From Pseudomonas fluorescens (GTDB taxonomy: Bacteria > Pseudomonadota > Gammaproteobacteria > Pseudomonadales > Pseudomonadaceae): a DNA stretch of 64,000 nt. Shown here one piece after another: positions 24,877 to 33,305 of the stretch. The translations under genes were made by a program, and so were the position numbers. Position 1 is the stretch's first letter, and every line of letters begins with the position of its first letter. The stretch is from positions 310,001 through 374,000 of the forward strand of contig NZ_CABVIR010000006.1 of the NCBI RefSeq assembly GCF_902498065.1, written 5' to 3'. Below the pieces are notes generated by a model, which saw only the letters and a program-made list of their open reading frames with translations, did no database searches and had not been told where the DNA came from.

Positions 24877-26945
24877 AAAGGCGCTCCATCGATGCCATGG
24901 GGAAGCGGTTCTTCGAGGTCGCCGGTGCCGAGGAATTCCACCCCGGGCAGCAATGCCAGACGCAAGCCACTCAAGGCGTGCAGCAGGTGCAGACGGGCGC
25001 CGTCATCGCACTCGGGGTTCAGGGCGCGGCGCGCGCGGTCCATCGTCATCAACAACGCACTCGGTGCCGGCAAACGCTCGCCGGCCTTGAGGCAGGCTTT
25101 GAAGTACTCGCCGACCTCGGCCACGACTTGGTGCAGCAATGTTTGCGGTACGCCGAGCACACGCGGCGTGTAGGCCAGCAGGTCGAGCACGTTCAGCGCC
25201 ACGCGCACTTCGCGCAACGCGACGCCGGTGTCCTGGCCGGTCATGGCCAGGCGCGGCAAATGCTGCATCAAACGGTCAAGTACCTGCACACCCAAGCGGC
25301 GATGTTCGGCCAGGGAGGCCGGCTCGGTCAGGCTGACGATGTCGCGCCAACTGAAACGGGTCAGGCGCTTGGCCGCCAGTTCCGCGCCGAACGGCCGGGC
25401 GATCAGGGTCCAGACAAACGCAAACAGCAAACCGACCGGGCCCGCCAGGTTGGAGTTGGCGAAGCTCAGGAAATCCGCGTCGTAAGCGCCCTGAATACTG
25501 ATGAAGGACGAGGTGTTGACCAGCGTCAGCAGCATGCCCAGGTAAAACTGCGGCTTGACCGTCAGGGTGCCGATGCAAATGAACGGCACGGCGAACGCCA
25601 GCACCAGCATCGGGAAGTCATGCAGGTTAGGCAGCACCAGAAACAGGTAAAGGCTGGCGAACAGCACCGACATCGCCGTCCAGAAAAAGAACCGGTAAAT
25701 CTGCGGCGCCGGGTCGTCCATCGAGGCGAAAAAACTGCACGCCACCGCCGCCAGAATCACCGCAGCGCCGCCGTCGGTCCAGCCGAGCAGAATCCACAAT
25801 ACCGAGGCGACGATGATCGCGGTGACGGTGGACGTCGCCGAATAAAGCATCAGCCCACGGTCGAGAAACGGCGACAGGCGACCGAGGCGCCAGTGCCGAT
25901 ACACCGCGCGCCAGCTGTCCTGGCTTTCGCACTGAATCGCGCATTGCAGACTGCGGCAGTCTTGCCACAGATCGATCCATTCGCCGAGGCGATACAGCGC
26001 GTTGGAGAACAGCAGTTGCTTGCGATCATCCAGCGCTTCGGCGGACGGTTGCAGCGCTTCGAGTTGATCTTTCAGCGTTTGCCAGCGGTCGAGGCTGGCG
26101 TCTTTGTGGTCGAGCCATTCAGTGGTCGCTGCCAGCAACGGCGCGAACTTATCCACAAGCTCCGGCGTGCGGCGTTCGAGGGCGTAGAGCGCATCGTCGA
26201 GGGCATCGATTACCGGCAGCAAATGAATCATTCGCCCGCGCAGTTCCTTGGTGTTGCGCACGGTTTGCGGGCGCGCACCTTCGTGGGGTAGCTGACCGAT
26301 CATCAACTCCAGCGTATTGAATGTCGCAACCATCGCCGAACGCAGCGCGCTGACTTCATCGGGCTGCACGTTGCGGTTTAGGAATCGCAGACTGTAGGTC
26401 GAGGCATCGGTGAACCATTTGTTCACCGAGTCGTTGAACACCGGCGCCAGCCGCCGTGGCCAGAACATCGCACCAACCACTGCCGCGACGGCGATGCCGA
26501 GGAAGATCTCCTCAGTCCGCGCTTCAGCCACATCCCACACCGCCAGGGGGTTATCGACCACGGGCAAGGCGATCAGCGGCAGCGTGTAACCGGCGAGCAT
26601 CAATGCGTAACTGTTGGCGGTGCGCAGGTGCAGCGACAGGAACAGCAGAATCCCGGTCCACAGCGCGATGACCACCACCAGCACATAAGGGCTCTGGACA
26701 AACATCGGCACAAAAAACACCGCCGCCGCCGCGCCCATCAATGTACCGACTGCGCGGTACAGCGCCTTGGAACTGGTCGGGCCGACGAAGGGGCTGGAAA
26801 CGATGTAGACCGTGGCCATCGCCCAGTACGGACGCGGCATTTGCATGAGCATGGCGATGTACAACGCAATCATCGACGCCGCGAAAGTGCGCACACCGTA
26901 GAACCAGTCTCGCGCCGGAGGAACGCCGGTAAAAAATCCGCTCAA
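24873..26945 (-). CDS. FUSC-family efflux transporter (AaeB-like)
   Basis: A 690-residue inner membrane protein with two blocks of about five to six membrane segments each (about 15-165 and 365-515), separated by a cytoplasmic domain and followed by a second cytoplasmic domain. This is the AaeB/YccS layout of the FUSC family. The E. coli relative exports p-hydroxybenzoate and other aromatic acids. It overlaps the MarR gene stop and the DUF1656 start by four bases. The actual substrate here cannot be read from the sequence. Confidence 0.88.
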   Translation of the reverse strand: MSGFFTGVPPARDWFYGVRTFAASMIALYIAMLMQMPRPYWAMATVYIVSSPFVGPTSSKALYRAVGTLMGAAAAVFFVPMFVQSPYVLVVVIALWTGILLFLSLHLRTANSYALMLAGYTLPLIALPVVDNPLAVWDVAEARTEEIFLGIAVAAVVGAMFWPRRLAPVFNDSVNKWFTDASTYSLRFLNRNVQPDEVSALRSAMVATFNTLELMIGQLPHEGARPQTVRNTKELRGRMIHLLPVIDALDDALYALERRTPELVDKFAPLLAATTEWLDHKDASLDRWQTLKDQLEALQPSAEALDDRKQLLFSNALYRLGEWIDLWQDCRSLQCAIQCESQDSWRAVYRHWRLGRLSPFLDRGLMLYSATSTVTAIIVASVLWILLGWTDGGAAVILAAVACSFFASMDDPAPQIYRFFFWTAMSVLFASLYLFLVLPNLHDFPMLVLAFAVPFICIGTLTVKPQFYLGMLLTLVNTSSFISIQGAYDADFLSFANSNLAGPVGLLFAFVWTLIARPFGAELAAKRLTRFSWRDIVSLTEPASLAEHRRLGVQVLDRLMQHLPRLAMTGQDTGVALREVRVALNVLDLLAYTPRVLGVPQTLLHQVVAEVGEYFKACLKAGERLPAPSALLMTMDRARRALNPECDDGARLHLLHALSGLRLALLPGVEFLGTGDLEEPLPHGIDGAPL

Positions 26946-27397
26946 GGGTTCACCAACGACGGAGCACCGGCCGCTTCAAACGCTTTCAATACCCGCAACG
27001 CTGCTTCCAGATCACTCGGGGCGATCCCTTCCAGCACTTCATTGCGCAAGCGCACCAACTCGATTTCAACGGCCTGCACCAGTTCCCGACCGGTGTCAGT
27101 CAGGCTCAGGCATTTGGCGCGGCGGTCCTGCGCATCTTCGGTGCGACGAACGTAGCCGGCATGACACAGCTGATCGAGCAGCCGCACCAGCGACGGGCTC
27201 TCCATCCCGGCCGCCTGCGCCACCGTCACCTGCCGCACACCCTCGCCTAACCGGCCGATCATCAACAACGGGACGGCGCAGGCTTCGGAGATTCCATAGT
27301 TGACCAGCGTGGTCTGGCAGATCTTCCGCCAATGCCGGGCGGCCACCACCATGGAGCTGCTGATGTTCATCTGGAGAGCGTCGAGGTTTTTTGACAC
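26942..27397 (-). CDS. MarR-family regulator of the FUSC efflux operon
   Basis: A 151-residue winged-helix repressor. The DNA-binding part shows VTVAQAAGMESPSLVRLLDQL (helix-turn-helix near 78-97) and the wing with RRTEDAQDRRAKCLSLT. It is the first gene of the five-gene operon and overlaps the pump gene by four bases, so it very likely controls its own operon in response to a small aromatic ligand. The start is uncertain: the GTG at 27397 gives the length shown, but ATG codons at 27370 and 27352 lack a clear ribosome binding site equally. Confidence 0.88.
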   Translation of the reverse strand: MSKNLDALQMNISSSMVVAARHWRKICQTTLVNYGISEACAVPLLMIGRLGEGVRQVTVAQAAGMESPSLVRLLDQLCHAGYVRRTEDAQDRRAKCLSLTDTGRELVQAVEIELVRLRNEVLEGIAPSDLEAALRVLKAFEAAGAPSLVNP

Positions 27398-27414
27398 GAG
27401 AGAAAAGACACACT

Positions 27415-27428
27415 GTTAGTTTGCTAAC
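27415..27428. promoter_or_regulatory. Candidate MarR operator
   Basis: GTTAG-TTTG-CTAAC is a perfect 5-bp inverted repeat located 18 bases upstream of the MarR gene. Just beyond it on the minus strand TTGATA could be a -35 box, so a repressor bound here would cover the promoter. Confidence 0.45.
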
Positions 27429-27496
27429 TATCAATATGTCATTGGAGGGGGAAGTTGGTCAAGTTTTGAAACAATTCTTAGGCAGATGATCGATTT

Positions 27497-27742
27497 TTAA
27501 CCACCGCGTCCTTTTCGCAACAGCACATCCAACTGATCCACCACTTCCGCCCAATCCGCGTCATCGAGAATATCGTCGCGCAAAAACTGCGCCTGGCTCT
27601 CGCTCCAGAAAAAAGCATCGGCCAAATGCAATTCCGGTTTGAGCGGTGAGTGGGTAGCGATGAATTTATCGATGCTTTCGGCGTCATCCGGCAGGCCGAG
27701 TTGTTTGAACAGGGAGGGGAGGCTGTGGGTTGGGGATTCCAT
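27497..27742 (-). CDS. DUF2789 protein
   Basis: An 81-residue soluble protein of the DUF2789 family. The family pattern is nearly complete: SLFKQLGLPDD, then IDKFIATHSPL, then the LADAFFW patch and the ending DDADWAEVVDQLDVLLRKG. It is probably all helical. Function is not known. It stands alone between the MarR promoter region and a REP pair; the start ATG has AAGGAGCC upstream. Confidence 0.85.
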   Translation of the reverse strand: MESPTHSLPSLFKQLGLPDDAESIDKFIATHSPLKPELHLADAFFWSESQAQFLRDDILDDADWAEVVDQLDVLLRKGRGG

Positions 27743-27788
27743 GTCGGGCTCCTTGGGAATGGCAAAGGATGGGCGACTGCTGCGCAGT

Positions 27789-27863
27789 CAATCGCGGGCA
27801 ATCCACGCTCCCACAGGAATGGCGAGATCCCTGTGGGAGCGTGGCTTGCCCGCGAAGGCGATG
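27789..27863. repeat. REP palindrome pair, variant core
   Basis: Inverted copies with the variant core CGCGGGCAATCCACGCTCCC (from about 27793) and GGGAGCGTGGCTTGCCCGCG (to about 27857), separated by about 16 bases. The core differs from the pairs at 611 and 21518 by the CCACGC/GCGTGG segment. Confidence 0.85.
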
Positions 27864-27881
27864 TAACGGACGCCGCAAAAA

Positions 27882-28343
27882 CTAATAGCTCAACTCCCGC
27901 ACTTCGGCATGCGGCACCATTTTCAGAAACTCCGGCATGTTCATGTGCAGCAGGTTGGTGTGGTTGCCGGCTTCCAGATAAATGTCTTTCTGCCGGGTCA
28001 GCAGTGGGTCAATAACCACGTCCAGCCCATAGGCCTCGCCCAGGGCCGGCACCGCGCCACGTTCGCAATCATCGAACAGGTGCGGCAGATTGCTTTCCCG
28101 GGAGACCTGCCATTCGCCGCTGCTGCGCACTTTGCTCAGATCCAGGTGACGACTCGCCGGCAGCACGGCCATCAAGTAATGGCCGTGGTGATCGTCAAGA
28201 ATCACCGATTTGGCCACCCGTTCGGCAGGAATGCCCGCGACACGCGCCGTTTCAAGGCTGCTGGCCGAGTGAGGGTGGGTAACGATGTCAAATTCGCAGC
28301 GCGCCTTTTCCAGGCTTCTCTGCACGGTTCTTGCCATACGCAT
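27882..28343 (-). CDS. YbaK/EbsC-family aminoacyl-tRNA deacylase
   Basis: A 153-residue protein with the YbaK/ProX editing fold. The conserved lysine sits in AERVAKSVIL (near 44), and the later GAVPALGEAYGLDVVID and DIYLEAGNHTNLLHM match the family. Such proteins clear mischarged tRNA in trans. The ATG at 28343 is preferred over the frame start at 28367, since GAGGTG lies seven bases before it. Which amino acid and tRNA are edited cannot be told. Confidence 0.8.
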   Translation of the reverse strand: MRMARTVQRSLEKARCEFDIVTHPHSASSLETARVAGIPAERVAKSVILDDHHGHYLMAVLPASRHLDLSKVRSSGEWQVSRESNLPHLFDDCERGAVPALGEAYGLDVVIDPLLTRQKDIYLEAGNHTNLLHMNMPEFLKMVPHAEVRELSY

Positions 28344-28566
28344 GATGCACCTCGGTGTCCGCGACAACGTTGCGGACGATGAATAAACCTTTTCTCACCA
28401 CTGAAAAGTCTAGGCCTGATGACGACACCGCGTGGGAAATCTGCCCACCGGAACAATGTCGAAAATTGACTAAAAATCGTACAACCCATTGCTCGACTAG
28501 ACTGTATTTAGCGATGGGCGTTATCGGGAATGCGGACTGAATGGATGGGCGAGGCGCTCTCAGGTT

Positions 28567-28594
28567 CATCGCGAGCAAGCTCGCACCTACAAGG
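28567..28594. repeat. Single REP element overlapping a ribosome binding site region
   Basis: A single copy of the second REP type (CATCGCGAGCAAGCTCGCAC) ends in CTACAAGG, and the AGGAGG of the NfeD gene begins in its last bases. The REP therefore forms the 5' leader of the NfeD message. Confidence 0.7.
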
Positions 28595-28602
28595 AGGGCC
28601 AA

Positions 28603-29133
28603 GTGAACATTCGTTGCTGTGCACTTGCATTGCTGTTGGCCTTGAGCGGATCGGCGTTCGCGGCCGACACCATCGTGCTGATTCCCAACCCCATGGGGAT
28701 CTGGCTGATCACCTTCGGCGTCGCGTTTCTGATCGCCGAAGCTGCCTTGCCCAACTACGGCGTGATCGGCTTGGGTGGCATCGTGATGTTCGTCATTGGC
28801 GCGGTGATCCTGACCAACACCGAGGTGCCTGTGCCATTGATGATCGGCCTGGGACTGATCAGTGCATTGCTGCTGATCTTCCTGCTCATCCACGCGCTGA
28901 AGACCCGTCCGCGCCAGACCGTCAGCGGCGATGCCGGACTGGTTGGCAGCGTGACCCCGGTGATGTCGTTGCAGCCGGGCAATGCCTGCAACGGCTGGGT
29001 GCATCTGCAAGGCGAGCAGTGGCAAGTACTCAGCGCCACGCCACTGCAACCCGGGCAACAGGTCCGGGTGGTGGCACGCAAGGGATTAGTGCTGAAAGTG
29101 GCCGCGGCTGACGCGGCGCCGGGTGGAGAATAA
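28603..29133 (+). CDS. Short NfeD-like membrane protein
   Basis: A 176-residue protein with a signal peptide (cleavage near AFA-AD at 21), three to four membrane segments (about 30-105) and a C-terminal OB-type domain (about 112-168, ending VRVVARKGLVLKV). This is the NfeD C-terminal half without the serine protease domain found in long NfeD proteins. It starts with GTG, with AGGAGG at a good distance. Two bases separate it from the slipin gene, its usual partner. The pair is thought to act in membrane microdomain or protein quality control; details here are inference. Confidence 0.88.
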   Translation: MNIRCCALALLLALSGSAFAADTIVLIPNPMGIWLITFGVAFLIAEAALPNYGVIGLGGIVMFVIGAVILTNTEVPVPLMIGLGLISALLLIFLLIHALKTRPRQTVSGDAGLVGSVTPVMSLQPGNACNGWVHLQGEQWQVLSATPLQPGQQVRVVARKGLVLKVAAADAAPGGE

Positions 29134-29135
29134 CC

Positions 29136-29891
29136 ATGGGCCTGCAATTGGGTTTTGCCGCGCTGCTGTTGTTGGTGATTGCGCTGGCGGGATCGACGTT
29201 TCGCATCCTGCGCGAATACGAGCGCGGGGTGGTGTTCCAGCTCGGTCGTTTCTGGCAAGTCAAAGGCCCTGGCCTGATCCTGCTGATTCCCGTGGTGCAG
29301 CAAATGGTTCGCGTCGATTTGCGTACCGTGGTGCTCGATGTGCCGCCGCAAGACGTGATCACCCGCGACAACGTCTCGGTCAAGGTCAACGCGGTGCTGT
29401 ACTTCCGAGTGCTCGACCCGCAGAAAGCGATCATCCAGGTCGAAGATTTCCTGATGGCCACCAGCCAACTGGCCCAGACCACCCTGCGCGCAGTGCTCGG
29501 CAAACACGAACTCGATGAACTGCTGGCCGAACGCGAACGGTTGAACATCGACATCCAGCAAGTGCTCGATGCCCAGACCGACGCCTGGGGCATCAAGGTC
29601 GCCAACGTCGAAATCAAACACGTGGACCTCAACGAATCGATGGTCCGCGCCATCGCCAAGCAGGCGGAAGCCGAGCGTGAACGTCGGGCCAAGGTCATCC
29701 ACGCCGAAGGCGAATTGCAAGCTTCGGAAAAGCTCATGCAGGCCGCCGAAATGCTCGGACGTCAGCCGGGCGCCATGCAGCTGCGGTACATGCAGACCCT
29801 GAGCTCGATTGCCGGGGACAAGAGTTCGACCATCGTCTTTCCACTGCCAATCGAGCTGCTCAAGGGCATGGCGGATTTGTCGAAACCTTAA
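29136..29891 (+). CDS. Slipin (SPFH/stomatin-like protein)
   Basis: A 251-residue membrane-anchored SPFH protein. One membrane segment (about 4-24) is followed by the SPFH domain, with the stomatin signature (ILREYERGVVFQLGRFW, KGPGLILLIP, and DVPPQDVITRDNVSVKVNAV in two parts), then a coiled-coil stretch (KQAEAERERRAKVIHAEGE, about 187-205). Such proteins form large rings in the membrane with NfeD. Two bases after the NfeD stop, so the genes are cotranscribed. Its stop touches the end of a pseudogene on the other strand. Confidence 0.92.
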   Translation: MGLQLGFAALLLLVIALAGSTFRILREYERGVVFQLGRFWQVKGPGLILLIPVVQQMVRVDLRTVVLDVPPQDVITRDNVSVKVNAVLYFRVLDPQKAIIQVEDFLMATSQLAQTTLRAVLGKHELDELLAERERLNIDIQQVLDAQTDAWGIKVANVEIKHVDLNESMVRAIAKQAEAERERRAKVIHAEGELQASEKLMQAAEMLGRQPGAMQLRYMQTLSSIAGDKSSTIVFPLPIELLKGMADLSKP

Positions 29892-30924
29892 GGACAACCC
29901 TCGTCCGGACAGATCGCGTACAGCCGCGCCAGCGTGTCGTCGACTTTCAGCTCATCGATGGCTTTCCAGCCACTGGGTACCGGCGCGAAATCATAAGGTG
30001 CTTCGCTGCTGCTGATCAGCCAGACACGCCCGGTGCCACGCGGTAAGTCCGTCAGTGTATCGAGGTAGATTTTTTCGCCACTGTCCTCGACCAACGTGCC
30101 AAATCCGTATGCATTGGGGCGACCCGAGCGTCCGTCGGGCTGCGGCGGCGTGTAAAGCATCGGCGCAGCAGCCGTGCGGTTGTAATAGACGTAACTGAAG
30201 TACCAGAACAGATCGCTGACCACGATGCGATCTCCGGCGACGTACTGCTGGTTCACGTAGTCGACCATTCGATCGATTCGATCCGGAGCGGTGGTGTAAA
30301 TGTTCTTCAGTCCGACACCTTGCACGCCGATTACCAGCAGCAACCCCGCCAGCGCCCACACCCGGTAGAGCTCGGCGAGCCGATCAAGCGCTATGGCCAG
30401 AATGATCGGCAAGCCCGGCGCCGCAAACATCAGGTAACGATCCACCAACAGCGGGGTCGCCAGCGAGGCCAGCGCAATCACCAGCAACGGGACGAGCGTG
30501 TACGCCGCAATCAGTGCGTTGAATCGGTATTCGCTGCGGTCCGCTCGAAGGATCAACATCGTCACCCACCACCAGCGGCAACAGGACAAAGACTAGCCCC
30601 GGGAGCCCAAGGCCTTCGTCATAGGTCAGAAATTGCCAGAGGACCGACGGCATCGACGTGAGGGTTTCCGGCTCGATCCAGCCCACATCCCCGCCGAGCT
30701 TGAGTTGCTCCAGGTGCTGCAGTTGATCCACCAGACTGGGAATCCACGGCATATAGAGCGCGACGATGGCGACGTTGGCTAGCCACCACGCCGGGCGCGT
30801 GAAACCAGGTCAGCGCGGGTGAGTATTGGCTCAACAGCAGGCTGGAGCCTTCATCGCACCAGATGGCCGAGTCAGTGAGGCCATAGAGACGAACGACGGC
30901 GGCGAGGATCAGGATCGGCAACAA
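29888..30924 (-). pseudogene. Degraded membrane glycosyltransferase gene (GT39/ArnT-like)
   Basis: Three pieces of one membrane glycosyltransferase lie in three frames. The N-terminal piece (from 30924) reads MLPILILAAVVRLYGLTDSA..WCDEG, the usual start of dolichyl-mannosyltransferase-like enzymes. Its frame changes sense at WFHA, near 30795, where AWWLANVAIVALYMPWIPSL continues in another frame, as if some 200-250 residues had been lost. A second frame change near 30560-30590 leads to the C-terminal piece (ALIAAYTLVPLLV.. to the stop at 29888). The whole is about 345 codons, against more than 500 for the family. It is convergent with the slipin gene. I see no mobile element at the deletion point. 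Confidence 0.8.
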
Positions 30925-31025
30925 CCCGCATCGACCGGAGCCATCGCTGCGCCATCGAGTTGACCTGACTCACAGCAGCCATCCGCCCTTCCTTGCCCAC
31001 GAGGTTCACACATCCTCAGGGAGTT

Positions 31026-31616
31026 TCACGGAGTTGCACCCTCTAACGGTCCGCCCTGCACAAGAAAATAGAAGGTGAGTATCACCAACCCCCACCAGCT
31101 CAATCCCAGACCTACCCAGATACCGTTAGCGAACGTCAGCGTCGAGTTAACCGGCTCTTCAACACCATACTCCGAGAAATTGATTGCCGCTTGCACGCGC
31201 ATGAGGCAACAGGTCAGCAAGAGCAAAACCAATAGAAACAAAGCGAAGCTGACGTGCGCGTCCAGAACCCATACCCGCGTTGCACCCGCACACGCTGCCA
31301 GGATCACAGCCAGCGCCAGGCTGCGTGGATACCAGCGGTATTGTCGGCCTGAAGCGAGTATTCGTCGGTCGACTTTCATAAAGAGCGAGTACACAAAAAA
31401 AACACCCGTAACTGTGCGTACCAATGGCAGAACCTTATTGCCGGTGGCAGCACGGTAAAGCCTCCAGTTTTTATAGGTCCAATAGGTCCAGTACAAACCG
31501 AATGTCGAGACAAACAGCAGCGCAAACTTGCTTTGGCCAACGACATAAAAGGCTGGACGCTTTGGCGATGTTTCCAGCAGTTCAACTGAAAAGGGCTTAC
31601 CGGAACTGACGATCAT
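31026..31616 (-). CDS. Hypothetical four-helix membrane protein
   Basis: A 196-residue protein with four to five membrane segments (about 25-45, 60-80, 95-115, 120-140 and 165-190). The first segment has the aromatic run FGLYWTYWTYKNWRLYR, which recalls DUF4234-type proteins. Codon use is less GC-rich than that of its neighbours. The ATG at 31616 is used; a TTG four codons earlier is possible. Function is unknown. Confidence 0.65.
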   Translation of the reverse strand: MIVSSGKPFSVELLETSPKRPAFYVVGQSKFALLFVSTFGLYWTYWTYKNWRLYRAATGNKVLPLVRTVTGVFFVYSLFMKVDRRILASGRQYRWYPRSLALAVILAACAGATRVWVLDAHVSFALFLLVLLLLTCCLMRVQAAINFSEYGVEEPVNSTLTFANGIWVGLGLSWWGLVILTFYFLVQGGPLEGATP

Positions 31617-31730
31617 AGAAGTGCGCAACCTTGCTCAAGGAATTCGCGAAAATGCTAACGCTCGAATGGCCTGGACAATGCCCACACAAAAAAAACAGGA
31701 CGATTCCTACTTTCAGGTTCCCTATTTCAC

Positions 31731-33305
31731 TCAGCGCTGCACCGACAGCGGATACACCGACTCCCATCCCCCACCCAACGCCTTGTACAACCCCACCATC
31801 GCCAGCGACACCCCGGTCGAGCTCTCGACCCATTGCTGCTGCGTCGCCAGCAACTCGCCTTGCACGGTGAGGACATTGACGAAATCCACCACGCCTTCCA
31901 CGTACTGCTGTTGCGCGGCGCGCAGGGCGATTCGGTTTTGGCGCACGGCTTCGGCGAGGCTGTCGCGGCGCAGTTGGCTGGCGTTGTAGGCGCTCAGTTG
32001 ATCGTCGATTTCGTGCCAGGCGCGCAGCACGGTTTGCTGGTAGGCGATGGCGGCTTCTTGTTGTTGCGCTTCACGCAGGTTCAACACGCCGCGCAGGCGC
32101 CCGCCGTCGAACAACGGCAGGCTGAATTGCGGGCCGATGCCAAAAGCACGTGAGCCCCACGAGCCGAAATCGCTCAGTTGCATGGCTTGCGAACCGAGGT
32201 TGCCCGACAGGGTGATACGCGGATAGAAATCGCCCTTGGCCACGCCAATGTTCGCGGTGGCGGCATGCAAACGGGCTTCGGCCTGCCGAATGTCCGGGCG
32301 GCGTTCGGCCAGTTGCGACGGCAGGCCGATGGCGACCTGCTGCGGGGTTTGTGGCACTGGCGCGTCGGTGGACAACTCGACGTGCAGCGCTTGCGGCGGT
32401 TCGCCCATTAACAGGCTCAGGGCATTGATCAGTTGCGATTGGCGTTGCTCCAGCGCCGGCAAGCGCGATTCGATAGCCGCGACTTGCGCGGCGGCTTCGG
32501 CGACATCCAGGTCGGTGGCGACACCGTCGGCCAGGCGCAGTTGCGACAGCTTCAGGCTATGGCGGGCGACATCGAGGTTCTGCTCGGTGACGGCTCGTGT
32601 GCTCTGCACCCCACGCAGTTGAATGTAGTCCTGGGCGGTTTCGGCGAGCACCGACAACAGCACACCGCGCTGGTCGTTTTCCGCGACCTCAAGGGTGGCA
32701 TCAGCCGCTTCGGTTTCGCGCCGCACACGGCCCCAGAAATCCAGTTCCCAGGAGGCCGAGAAACCTGCGTCCCACAGGTTAAACGCCGAGTCACCGTTGT
32801 GCCCCGACGGATCGCTCAGGCCTTCACCGCTGTTGCGTTTGCGCCCGTAGCTGCCGGTGGCGGCGGTGTTGGGATAGCGTTCGGCGGTGATCACCTGGCG
32901 CGCAGCGCGGCTTTGCTGCAAGCGGCTGCTGGCGAGTTTCAGGTCGAGGTTGTCGGTCAGTGCGCGCTGGGTCAGGGCCGACAGTTTCGGGTCTTGGAAA
33001 ACGTCCCACCAGTGTTCGTCCATGTCAGCGGTTATCACTTCGCTGGCGGCGGCTTTCGACGGTTTCGACCACCCGGCCACTTGCCGGGTTTGAGGCTTCT
33101 GAAAATCAGGGCCGACTGTGCAGGCGGTGAGGCTCATGACCAACAAGGCACAAAAGGTCAGTTGAGGCAGACGGCCTCTTCGCGAGCAGGTTCGCACACA
33201 GGGGATCTCCATTTGTGCTGAGATTGTGGTCGTTGCGTAAATCCACTGTGGGAGCGAGACCGGCTTGCCGGCGATGGGGCCAGCCCGGTTAACAAACATT
33301 TTCAT
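31731..33305 (-). CDS. Outer-membrane efflux lipoprotein, N-terminus read through a REP pair
   Basis: A NodT-family outer membrane channel for the EmrAB-type pump encoded upstream. The lipobox (MSLTAC, cysteine 62 of the open frame) and both efflux repeats are present, with HWWDVFQDPKLSALTQRAL and LAERRPDIRQAEARLHAA. The start is the problem. The ATG at 33305 overlaps the adaptor stop (ATGA) and has GAGG upstream, but the first 45 codons then run through two REP elements (33175-33280). The internal ATG at 33212 has no ribosome binding site and still lies within the repeat region. Without the REP codons the signal peptide has no good start. The function call is safe; the N-terminus is not. Confidence 0.85.
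   Translation of the reverse strand: MKMFVNRAGPIAGKPVSLPQWIYATTTISAQMEIPCVRTCSRRGRLPQLTFCALLVMSLTACTVGPDFQKPQTRQVAGWSKPSKAAASEVITADMDEHWWDVFQDPKLSALTQRALTDNLDLKLASSRLQQSRAARQVITAERYPNTAATGSYGRKRNSGEGLSDPSGHNGDSAFNLWDAGFSASWELDFWGRVRRETEAADATLEVAENDQRGVLLSVLAETAQDYIQLRGVQSTRAVTEQNLDVARHSLKLSQLRLADGVATDLDVAEAAAQVAAIESRLPALEQRQSQLINALSLLMGEPPQALHVELSTDAPVPQTPQQVAIGLPSQLAERRPDIRQAEARLHAATANIGVAKGDFYPRITLSGNLGSQAMQLSDFGSWGSRAFGIGPQFSLPLFDGGRLRGVLNLREAQQQEAAIAYQQTVLRAWHEIDDQLSAYNASQLRRDSLAEAVRQNRIALRAAQQQYVEGVVDFVNVLTVQGELLATQQQWVESSTGVSLAMVGLYKALGGGWESVYPLSVQR
33175..33280. repeat. REP pair inside the 5' end of the efflux channel gene
   Basis: TCTTCGCGAGCAGGTTCGCA (from 33178) and TGTGGGAGCGAGACCGGCTT (from 33247, continuing GCCGGCGATGGGG) are inverted REP-like copies about 45 bases apart. 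Both lie in the open frame of the outer membrane channel and encode its first residues. Confidence 0.75.

Noticed and set aside
30384..30924. The open frames at 30384-30752 and 30619-30924 as separate small genes
   Set aside because: Each has a recognisable glycosyltransferase stretch that turns into nonsense where the next frame takes over; they are parts of one broken gene.
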